64,000 nt of DNA from Symsagittifera roscoffensis (Eukaryota > Xenacoelomorpha > Acoela > Convolutidae). The position numbers and the translations under genes were made by a program. The stretch covers positions 23,348,370 through 23,412,369 of the forward strand of contig NC_087062.1 in NCBI RefSeq assembly GCF_963678635.1, read 5' to 3'. Positions within the stretch are counted from its first letter, which is position 1. Each line of letters begins with the position of its first letter. Below are positions 55,649-64,000 of this stretch, piece after piece. The notes beneath the pieces were generated by a model, which was given only the letters and a program-made list of their open reading frames with translations, made no database searches and was not told the origin of the DNA.

Positions 55649-56068
55649 GTTTTAATAACAAGAACAAGTTTTGTGCCAGTCGGTCATATTTGGAAGTTTG
55701 ACCTTGAGAAGTGCAGAAAACACTTGATTTTGTAGTGAAATTTAATTTTTCAAAATTTCGAATGGAACATGTCATGCACGATTTTCTCGCGATAACTGAA
55801 AATCAGAAAAAGAAAAGAGAACAATTTTAGAACAATTGCGGGAAAGTTGTCAGATAAAAACGAGTGTGAAATTGCAATTCGCAATTTCCATCATAGTGAA
55901 CAAGAGTAGAGCTGTCCTATCTGAAATAGAAGACAGAGTATTCCCGAGAGAGTAATTATTCGAACTGGACCAGAGTGAACCTTCGACGGAAAGGTGGACA
56001 GCTTGAGTGTCCCAATGGTCCACATAAAACTTCGTTCTTGAGTTCAAACTTACCCTTACCATTCAAAC

Positions 56069-56555
56069 TGATAAACATTGAACTTATCTAGTTACTTTAG
56101 TTAATTCTAGAGTTGCTCACCCATTTAATTACTTCCTGTGCTTGAGCGCATCAACATGTGAGTCCTTAATTTAAATTTCTAGAGTGTGTTTTATGATTGT
56201 TATGTTGAGGTAAGGCGAGTTTTAGGTTGATCCATCTGAAATGGATCAAAGTTCCACTGTCTAATAAAAAAGCAACTTAACGGATTGTTCCAACCCGGTT
56301 TTTAACGGCGTTCATGTATTTTGGGTATTTTGAGACCTAAGTATGGGGACGTTTCTAATTCTAGAGTGGGGGGATATTTTGGTAGTAGCCTTAAGCAGTA
56401 GCGGGTCGTAGTCTCATGTCACAAGCGAACCGAATTGGCTCCGACTGATTTGAGGTGGAAAAACACAAGAGATAGTGTCCCTGACTCCTGAGCCAATAGT
56501 TATAGGGCCTATTTTTCTTAAGCCTCATGTGTGACTGTAGTAGACGAATGTTACA
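56069..56555 (+). repeat. Probable TE2 5' LTR
   Basis: Begins TGATAAACATTG and ends GAATGTTACA (TG...CA), about 487 bp, with AATAAA at 56263-56268. A primer-site-like TGGCGCTCCTGGGTG starts at 56567. The identification rests on these ends and on the inverted copy at 55161-55648; the 3' LTR lies outside the window. Confidence 0.6.
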
Positions 56556-57971
56556 TAGTGTTTTTATGGCGCTCCTGGGTGTTTACGACATCAAGACTAC
56601 GGAGTCGAACCCACTTGAGACAGCTTCGGGCTGAATGCCCATTCTAGAGTACCGGCGGTACGGTTCGACAGGAACGTGCAAACCTTCCGGTTGTACCGTG
56701 ATAGCTTTTTAAGAAAACTCGAGAAAATTTCCTGGTACGCTCTCCGAACGAGGCTTAGCTAACCGAGTAAAGGGGGGCAACTAGGGGGACAAAAACACGA
56801 GCAAAAAGACAAAAAGCAAAACAAAAACCAAAAAAGAATAGAAAAAGGAACAAAAACCATAAAACGAAAAAAGACAGTGACTTTGACACCAGATTAGTTG
56901 GATCAAACCTTTATATTAATTAAATAGTATACCCATACTGTTTTACAAGTTCGATCGTTTCGATCAACCTAGCAATTTAAACCAGTAAACTGAATAAAGT
57001 GCCCGAAGTGGGGCGTTGTCAAGGGTTTTCAGATAGCTTGGAACTTAGCTGGACCAATAGGAGACTTGACTGGAAGAGGTGACCAGCCAAGTGGGAAAGT
57101 GGTTCAGGGACACTTGGCTGAACCAATAGGAGACTGGACTGGAACAGGTGACCAGTCGAGTGGGAAAGCAGCCAAGAAGGATTTGGCAATTCTCGAGTTC
57201 TCAAGTTGGGCAGAACGGGTATCGTTAGAATCCACATTACATTATAGGAGATAAGTGTAAAATTGGATAAGCGAAATCCCCCAGTTTTGAGGAACGTTTT
57301 TACTTGAGCAGGCCTGGAAACAGGTCTAGGGTTTTCTCTTGAGAGGTTTAGCACCCGGCGCTTAAAGTAATTTTTAGGCTTAAGGGGGGAGGTTAGAAGG
57401 GGGACTGGTTAAGTTAGAGGTTGGCGGTTGTAAATTGTAAAAACGGGGAAATTAGAGTAACTAATTAGTCGACATCGTTGACTTAGTTACATTAGAAATT
57501 AACACGCGTTGGTAATATTAGGTGGAGATCCAAAATTCAACTCGAGTTAAGACTGGTACGCTGGTTGGTTTGGTAGGGGGGACCGGATATAGACAGCTTT
57601 TGTGATACCCCATAAGATCACTAGTGGGGGGAGGAAAACGCGTGGCAATTAGGTACCAGACATTTTTTTTAGACGAAAGGTAGACATTGGTCACCTTTAA
57701 ATTTTAGGTGGGCTCATTTTTCTGTTTTTATTATTTTTCTTACTTAAAATTTTTGTTGCATTTTATTGAGGATTTGTGTTTGGTTTTATACGAACAGGTG
57801 ATCACAAGATACCTGCGCACCTACATTGAAATAGAAACAACCAAAAAGAAGAGGGGGGTCAGCATTTGGCTTTTAAGAGAGGGTTTTTGGGAAAATTTTA
57901 CTAGAGCTTGAGTGGTGGTACAAGGTACGGTGGTTCAAGAAGACCCTACAACGAGGAAGACACTCCGTGAC
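56556..57971 (+). other. TE2 leader, first part
   Basis: No protein gene supported. A 66-bp direct repeat with 'accaataggagactt/ggactgga' and 'ggtgaccag' occurs at about 57052-57118 and 57119-57185. GC content rises compared with the host. Confidence 0.5.
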
Positions 57972-58680
57972 GAGTATTGGGACAGTGGTCTTGGGACAGT
58001 GGTCTTGGGACAGGGTCTTGGGACAGTGGTCTTGGGACAGTGGTCTTGGGACAGGGTCTTGGGACAGGGTCTTGGGACAGTGGTCTTGGGACAGGGTCTT
58101 GGGACAGTGGTCTTGGGACAGTGGTCTTGGGACAGGGTCTTGGGACAGGGTCTTGGGACAGGGTCTTGGGACAGGGTCTTGGGACAGGGTCTTGGGACAG
58201 TGGTCTTGGGACAGTGGTCTTGGGACAGGGTCTTGGGACAGGGGTCTTGGGACAGTGGTCTTGGGACGGGGTCTTGGGACAGTGGTCTTGGGACAGTCTT
58301 GGGACAGTGGTCTTGGGACACTAGTCTTGGGACACTAGTCTTGGGACACCAGCCTTGGGACACTGGTCTTGGGACACTACCCTTGGGACACTAGTCTTGG
58401 GACACTAGTCTTGGGACACCAGCCTTGGGACACTGGTCTTGGGACACTACCCTTGGGACACTAGTCTTGGGACAGTAGTCTTGGGACACTAGCCTTGGGA
58501 CACTAGTCTTGGGACAGTAGTCTTGGGACACTGGTCTTGGGACACTACCCTTGGGACAGTAGTCTTGGGACACTAGCCTTGGGACACTAGCCTTGGGACA
58601 GTAGTCTTGGGACACTAGCCTTGGGACACTGGTCTTGGGACAGTAGTCTTGGGACAGTGGTCTTGGTACAAGGGTCTTAG
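57972..58680 (+). repeat. Minisatellite of 13-14-bp units
   Basis: About 50 tandem units of cttgggacagtggt, cttgggacagggt and cttgggacactagt types. The first half is mostly AGTGGT/AGGGT units, the second half ACTAGT/ACCAGC/ACTGGT units, so two subarrays expanded separately. It keeps all frames open in places, producing spurious ORFs. It lies in the TE2 leader just before gag. Confidence 0.97.
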
Positions 58681-58966
58681 GACACTAACGGAGAGTACTG
58701 TGATAGTGACGAATAGTCTTGGGACGGTATAGAAATTGAAGTCAAATTACAACAAGTGCGTTTTAAGACAGAATAAGACAAATCGAAATAGGTAGGGTTA
58801 AGACCAAATTAAGGAAAATTTTTCGGAGGTTTTAGAAAGAGAATTGGATAAGGTTTTTAACACGTTATACAGAATTTGTTACCACAAAAAATATTTTTTT
58901 TCTACCCTTAGAATAGAATCGTGTATATAATAAAATTGTAAATAGAAGCAGTTGTAAATAGAAATA

Positions 58967-61900
58967 ATGAGGCGGAGTAGGGTACCGGTGCTCGAAAAAA
59001 GGTCAAGTGGATCAAACACGAAATATAATTCATCGCTGCGCGGAACGACATCAACCGGCCCAAAGATAACGAAGACGAACTTTTCAGTTAACATGGTCAG
59101 CACAAGGAGTACAGCGGAGAACAGGGCGAAAGAGGGCACGGAAGGGGAGCGAGTAGAACCCACCATCGAGATTGATCTAGAGACACCCGATCAAAGTGTG
59201 GATGAAACAAGGAAGATGGCGACAGAGTCAACTCCAATGCCCAATGCAGAGGAACCGAACCAGAAACCCATAGAGTTCTCACCGATAGATGACGCGGAAA
59301 ATGCAATAGGCAACACCGAAGAAACGGTGAAAGAAGACTCTCAAGTAAAGAGGACATCTTTTACGGAAAAATTGGGAATAATGTTCGGAATAAAAACAAA
59401 AGAAAACGTGACTGAAGAACCAAAAGCAGAAAGAGCACGAACGTTTGGGACAGTGAGCACGAAGACCTCAGAAGCCAATCCAAGAGAGGAACAAGCTAAA
59501 GCAGAGGCTACGGCCGAAGAGAGACCGACAGCTGACCATGAAGAGACTAACATTGAGCTGGGTGACTTGTTGGCGAAATTAAATCAGATTGACAAAAGAC
59601 TTAAGCACAGTGAAGAAGACAGAGAGGTGATAAAAAAGGAGATAAGATACAACAAGCACGAGTATCTAGACAGTTATTTTAACCTAGCTAAGGCAACAGA
59701 TGAGAGACTCAAGGAAATGTCAGATAAGGTAGAAGCCACCAATGAAGAACGAGAAAAGAACATCAAAACAGACATGCAACAGTTGAAGAACCGATATGAT
59801 GATGTCAACAGCCAATTAGGGAGCCTGGAAAGGAGAATGGACACAATGAGCAGGAGTCAAGCCGAGAGTTCGTGTGCAATACAGGCGAAGTTGGATGCAA
59901 TCTTGAGAGGTTCTACTCCACAAGAAAGACCGGCAGCGGATCGAACGCAAGGCACCAGAGTTGACTTTGCAGAACCACAAAGGAACAAAAGACAATCGAC
60001 ACCGTTGCCCTTAACCAGGGATGCGATAAGCATAGCACCAACAGCTGCGAAAACAATAATGAAGAATGGAACGTCGAATACAACGACTGCTCCGGGAGAT
60101 TCAACAGCTAACAGCAACACAGGACCGGATGCTATGACATGGGCCAGCACTTGGGAGATGATGAACAGGACTCTAGAGGCCTTCGCCACGAGGAACACTG
60201 ACTCGAGCGACAGGAGAGAGGGAAAATCAAGAAAGACATTCAAGAAGCCAAAAGAATTCAAGGACGACTCCGACGGATGCATTGACACTTGGGTGGAAGT
60301 GATGAGATTACATCTAGAACAAGATAACTTGAGTGACGAAAGACAAGCATGTACAGCCATACTGAGCAACTTGGAAGGAACGGCATTAAAATGCGTGGTC
60401 GCAAAGAAGGAGGAAGAACGCGACACCGCGGACAAGATCTTCGAGATATTGCTGAATCGGTTCGGGTCAGGCATGAAGGGTCACCAAGCGATGATGCGAT
60501 TTGAAAAGAGAAGGCAGAGGGACGACGAGTCAATAGATCGGTTCCTAGATGACCTCGAGAGCTTGAGAAGGAGGAGTGACCCAGAGGAGTCGACAAATAG
60601 ACGGAACTTTAGCATTGCCTCGAAGTTCATCGATGGGGTGAAAAGTGATGACTTAAGGACAATGTTAGCAACATACTACACATTGTCGAAGGACAGCGCA
60701 CCCACCCCAGAAGAAATGAGACAGAAATCAAGAGAATACATGCTGATGAAACCTAAGAAGTACTCATATTCCGAAAACAGGAACACGCAAGGGGGAAGCC
60801 AACCCCAGAGGTCATCATGGTACAAACCTAGAGATGATATGGACAAGCGCAGATCATGCGCGAACTGCGGGTCAGCGGATCATCATGTGGCTGACTGCAC
60901 AACGTACAAACAAGGCATGAAGAGCCTAGGTTATGCACCGGATGAAGAGGATATGAGCCAGATGGAGGAACACGAGTACTATAACGGCTTAATCATCAAG
61001 ATAGGCGCCAGATGCTTCTTCTGTAACCAGGAGGGGCACTTCAGGATGGATTGTCCCTTGTTCTGGGAAGCGGTCAAGGACCAGAATCACCCCAAACATA
61101 AGTTGGCATTAGCGGCGGTGCAGAATCAGCGGAACAGGCAAAACGAGTTTGAATCTAGGAACTTGGGGGCACCAAACACCGAATTGCCGACGAAGACAGT
61201 GAAAGCTGTGACACATGTTAGCGGTGCGTTAGAGTCCGCGGCCGGAAGCTCTCTAGAGATAAATTATGAGAAAGCGGCGACGGAAGCAATTGCCAAAGTG
61301 AAACAAGATCTGGCTGCGAAAGAAATAGAGCAACGACTAAAGTTGGAGATCGAAAGACAGAATTTTAACGGAGCATTAACCGGATCGAACTCAATACCAG
61401 AGGCTAGAACGGGCTCAGTGAAGACCGGGAATTGTAACACCGTGAAAATGGTGACAGGTAAACCTTTTGGAATATCGAAAATCGGAGCAAGAATAATGTC
61501 GATAATCACAGTGGGCGGACACGAGGTAACCAGAAACTTGAGCGAGCCGAGCGACCAGACGATAATGCACATTGACGTGTATGCAGACTACTTGAGTGGA
61601 ATAAGTCCACAAACGACTTCTAGAGCGCTCAGGGCACTACTCACGAGAGGGGGCAGCAAATCGGTACGTGTTGATAATAGGTACACTGAAGCTTATGGTC
61701 CACACGAGGTCATGCTAAATATAGATGGAATCAACATCTATACCAAGACGATGATAACATGCGACGAAGACCTAATTGGACAAATCTATGTAGGGAAAGA
61801 AGAGTTGAAAGTAAGATCGATCGGACACTGTGCCATGCTTGAAGAAGATGCAATGCACATCGGGACGGAAGCAGACGTGACAGGGCACGTGCTAGACATA

Positions 61901-64000
61901 AATGGCAAAAAGACTCAGTTGCGTGGATTACTTGACACGGGAGCAGTCTTGAGCGTCATACCAATCGAAACATGGGAAAAGATGGGCTTTGACAAAGGTG
62001 ACTTGATAGACTCGAGAATACGGCTGTCAGCTGCAAACGAAGGGGCCCTACGGGTGCTGGGCAGGACGCCGATAATAGCCCTCAATTTGGGGGAACGTAA
62101 CCTGTGGATGAGCTTCATCGTGGTAGAAAACCTAGATGAATCTGACCAATTCATTTTGGGCAGAGACTTCATCAGGAATTTCGACGTAACCATTGATCTA
62201 AATAATGCAATGTTCAGGATACGGAACCCGGATAGGAGGTACGCAATCAAACCGGTAAATTTAATAATGGCGAATGAAAACAAAGCACCGGTATTCTTGA
62301 GTAGGAGAGTGAGGTTAAAAGCTAATGAAGCGGCAATCGTAAGCTTGAGGATGAAAAATTATAATGAACTAAGTGACAACAAGCAAGTGTGTATAGTTCC
62401 GAATCCCAATAGTCAAAGCGCTGCTGTTTTAGGAAGATCATTTTCGATAACGAAGAGCGGCCTCTGCGTCAGTGTCTTGTTGAATACCCTTGATATACCG
62501 ATCACGATACAGAGAGGGAGGAAGCTGGGATATGCTTTACCGGTTAAAACTCGATATGAAACAATTGAAAACTCAAAACAAAATGAAGTTGTTGATTGTC
62601 CCAACCACAGGGACAAAATTTGTATCTTGAGACGATTGCAGAGAATAAAAGATTCTTCAGGTCTTATCAAATCACTTAAGTCAGAAACGGACGATGGGCT
62701 TTCGAGCTGTTCGAACTTTCCAGAGCGACCCACACTAGATGAAATGCAAATTGATAAACCGGTTCTGCCGGAGATTGAACATTTAAGGGGCAAACTGAAA
62801 GATGAACAGCTCGAAGCTATCAAGGACGTACTAGAGCGAAACGAGGAGGTCTTTTCAAGGCATAAGGCGGATATCGGGTGTTGTAATTTTGTTGAACATG
62901 AAATTGAACTTGAGGAAAACGCGGTACCACACAGGGAGGGGGCGAGGCGCATGACCCCACACAAATCGGACGCGTGTAGAAAAGAAATCGAAACGTTACT
63001 AGAGTATGACATGATAGAACCATCCAAGTCACCGTGGGCGTGTGGAGTAGTGATGGCCAAAAAGAAAGGCGACCAGTTAAGGTTTTGTTGTGACTTTCGA
63101 TACCTGAACTCCGTCACGGTGAAGGATGCCTATCCCATACCTAGAATTGATGAGAGCCTCTCGAAGTTAGGTGATGCGAAATTTTTTACGACTCTTGATT
63201 TAGGCTCGGCCTTTTGGCAGGTACCATTAAGGAAGCAAGACAGGGACAAGACAGGGTTCGCCTGCGAGTTGGGTCTGTTTCAATGGAAACGGATGCCGTT
63301 TGGACTCTGCAATGCAACAGCCACGTTTCAGCGGCTGATGGCACACGCGTTGATAGGCGTGACGAAGAAGTACGGCAACCTGGTAATGTGCTACGTGGAC
63401 GACGTGGTAATAGCAACGCCGACACTAGAAGACCACATCGAGAGGCTTGACGAGGTGTTCGCGTGCATGAAAAGATCGGGGCTGAAGTGTAAACCATCAA
63501 AGTGCGAGATACTCAAGGACTCGATTAAATACTTGGGAAGGATGGTAGATAAGCACGGCATCAGACCTGATCCAGACGCCGTGGAAGCAGTCCTAACCTG
63601 GAAATCACCGAAGACGGAGCACCAGCTGATGAGCTTCCTGGGTTTCGCCAACTATTATAGAGAATTCATCAAGGGCTATGCAGACAAGGTATACCCGATG
63701 CAACAACTAATGAGACATAAGGGCAAGAAGTTCACGTGGAACAACGCGGCAGAAGAGTCATTCCAGAGAATAAAGAAAGAGCTATGTGAGGCACCAGTAC
63801 TGGGTATGCCGACAGAGAAGGGGATGTACGTGCTAGACATGGACGCGTCAGTAGTCGCTATTTCTGGGATTCTCCATCAAGAACAAGAATGGAATGGGAA
63901 GACAGTCTTGAGACCAATAGCATACGGGAGCAAGGTCCTAAGTGACACAGAAATGAAGTACGGAGCACCGAAAGCAGAGATGTTCGCGGTGGTCACCTTT
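58967..64000 (+). CDS. gag-pol: TE2 gag-pol polyprotein (partial at window end)
   Basis: At least 1,678 codons in one frame from ATG 58967 (another in-frame ATG at 59093). Residues 1-180 are acidic/basic, about 185-300 a likely coiled coil (LLAKLNQIDKRLKHSEEDRE ... DKVEATNEEREKN). About 430-600 is a gag capsid-like region (DTWVEVMRLHLEQDNLSDER ... FEILLNRFGSGMKGHQAMM). Two CCHC knuckles lie at 631-644 (CANCGSADHHVADC) and 683-696 (CFFCNQEGHFRMDC). The protease is LLDTGAVLSVIP (Asp about 990) with ILGRDF. The RT has LRFCCDFRYLNS, FFTTLDLGSAFWQVPL and catalytic YVDD at about 1476, then FLGFANYYREFI. RNase H begins YVLDMDASVVAISGILHQ. No gag-pol frameshift or stop, so both would be made as one fusion. 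Integrase is outside the window. Confidence 0.95.
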   Translation, partial: MRRSRVPVLEKRSSGSNTKYNSSLRGTTSTGPKITKTNFSVNMVSTRSTAENRAKEGTEGERVEPTIEIDLETPDQSVDETRKMATESTPMPNAEEPNQKPIEFSPIDDAENAIGNTEETVKEDSQVKRTSFTEKLGIMFGIKTKENVTEEPKAERARTFGTVSTKTSEANPREEQAKAEATAEERPTADHEETNIELGDLLAKLNQIDKRLKHSEEDREVIKKEIRYNKHEYLDSYFNLAKATDERLKEMSDKVEATNEEREKNIKTDMQQLKNRYDDVNSQLGSLERRMDTMSRSQAESSCAIQAKLDAILRGSTPQERPAADRTQGTRVDFAEPQRNKRQSTPLPLTRDAISIAPTAAKTIMKNGTSNTTTAPGDSTANSNTGPDAMTWASTWEMMNRTLEAFATRNTDSSDRREGKSRKTFKKPKEFKDDSDGCIDTWVEVMRLHLEQDNLSDERQACTAILSNLEGTALKCVVAKKEEERDTADKIFEILLNRFGSGMKGHQAMMRFEKRRQRDDESIDRFLDDLESLRRRSDPEESTNRRNFSIASKFIDGVKSDDLRTMLATYYTLSKDSAPTPEEMRQKSREYMLMKPKKYSYSENRNTQGGSQPQRSSWYKPRDDMDKRRSCANCGSADHHVADCTTYKQGMKSLGYAPDEEDMSQMEEHEYYNGLIIKIGARCFFCNQEGHFRMDCPLFWEAVKDQNHPKHKLALAAVQNQRNRQNEFESRNLGAPNTELPTKTVKAVTHVSGALESAAGSSLEINYEKAATEAIAKVKQDLAAKEIEQRLKLEIERQNFNGALTGSNSIPEARTGSVKTGNCNTVKMVTGKPFGISKIGARIMSIITVGGHEVTRNLSEPSDQTIMHIDVYADYLSGISPQTTSRALRALLTRGGSKSVRVDNRYTEAYGPHEVMLNIDGINIYTKTMITCDEDLIGQIYVGKEELKVRSIGHCAMLEEDAMHIGTEADVTGHVLDINGKKTQLRGLLDTGAVLSVIPIETWEKMGFDKGDLIDSRIRLSAANEGALRVLGRTPIIALNLGERNLWMSFIVVENLDESDQFILGRDFIRNFDVTIDLNNAMFRIRNPDRRYAIKPVNLIMANENKAPVFLSRRVRLKANEAAIVSLRMKNYNELSDNKQVCIVPNPNSQSAAVLGRSFSITKSGLCVSVLLNTLDIPITIQRGRKLGYALPVKTRYETIENSKQNEVVDCPNHRDKICILRRLQRIKDSSGLIKSLKSETDDGLSSCSNFPERPTLDEMQIDKPVLPEIEHLRGKLKDEQLEAIKDVLERNEEVFSRHKADIGCCNFVEHEIELEENAVPHREGARRMTPHKSDACRKEIETLLEYDMIEPSKSPWACGVVMAKKKGDQLRFCCDFRYLNSVTVKDAYPIPRIDESLSKLGDAKFFTTLDLGSAFWQVPLRKQDRDKTGFACELGLFQWKRMPFGLCNATATFQRLMAHALIGVTKKYGNLVMCYVDDVVIATPTLEDHIERLDEVFACMKRSGLKCKPSKCEILKDSIKYLGRMVDKHGIRPDPDAVEAVLTWKSPKTEHQLMSFLGFANYYREFIKGYADKVYPMQQLMRHKGKKFTWNNAAEESFQRIKKELCEAPVLGMPTEKGMYVLDMDASVVAISGILHQEQEWNGKTVLRPIAYGSKVLSDTEMKYGAPKAEMFAVVTF

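Larger units (their letters stand above)
56069..64000 (+). mobile_element. TE2: Ty3/gypsy retroelement, intact gag-pol, 3' end outside window
   Basis: A probable LTR, a 2.4-kb leader with a minisatellite, then one gag-pol reading frame to the window edge. Composition is balanced and A/G-rich on the plus strand, unlike the G-poor TE1, so the two elements have different histories. No stop or shift is seen, so it may be active. The left boundary depends on the LTR call. Confidence 0.75.

Noticed and set aside
57912-58394. Open frames of 115-160 codons on both strands (LGTVVLGQWSWDR-type repeats)
   Set aside because: Produced by the 13-14-bp minisatellite, which keeps several frames open at once; no start context or homology.

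Overview
This is a eukaryotic, almost certainly animal, nuclear sequence. It is AT-rich and loaded with transposable elements. It carries a multi-exon class III myosin gene with GT-AG introns, tRNA-derived SINEs, a hAT transposon, LINE and Penelope-like remnants, and two Ty3/gypsy LTR elements. I cannot name the species from the sequence.

Host genes. The minus strand from 44625 down past position 1 holds the 5' part of a myosin III (NINAC/MYO3-type) gene. Thirteen exons with fully consistent splice phases encode 636 residues: a complete N-terminal protein kinase domain, then the start of the myosin motor (P-loop, switch I and further). The rest of the motor lies left of the window. The gene has been inflated by insertions. 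Intron 3 is about 26.8 kb and contains a 19,970-bp retroelement plus a decayed LINE. Intron 5 contains a 1,540-bp hAT element whose target-site duplication overlaps the 3' splice site. The second host gene is an intronless, intact 564-codon COQ8/ADCK3-like gene (UbiB family, coenzyme Q biosynthesis) at 52484-54178, minus strand.

Main element (TE1, 17525-37494, plus strand). Its 410-bp LTRs (TG...CA) differ at only 2 positions and are flanked by a 4-bp ATTA duplication. Between them lie a long leader, a basic 155-codon ORF, and a gag-protease-RT-RNase H-integrase reading frame broken by in-frame stops. A 1,059-bp tandem duplication covers the integrase. Beyond pol come a small membrane-protein ORF, an ORF with no Met codon, an 872-residue Env-like glycoprotein with signal peptide and transmembrane segment, and a 602-residue ORF of unknown function whose ATG overlaps the env stop as ATGA. 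The size, the number of extra ORFs and the overlap architecture make this the best candidate for an undescribed system in the window: a large endogenous-retrovirus-like element of an invertebrate.

Second element (TE2, about 56069 to beyond 64000, plus strand). It is a Ty3/gypsy element with one uninterrupted gag-pol frame of at least 1,678 codons (coiled coil, two CCHC knuckles, DTGA protease, YVDD reverse transcriptase, start of RNase H). Its leader is 2.4 kb and includes a roughly 700-bp minisatellite of 13-14-bp units. Its likely 5' LTR faces an inverted, about 95% identical LTR copy at 55161-55648.

The remaining intronic and intergenic sequence is mostly old dispersed repeats: tRNA-headed SINEs, two unnamed families R1 and R2, foldback hairpins, a duplicated 690-bp block and a degenerate satellite of roughly 180-bp monomers. 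The elements do not act together with the host genes, except that the hAT copy rewrites one splice acceptor and TE1 greatly lengthens an intron.
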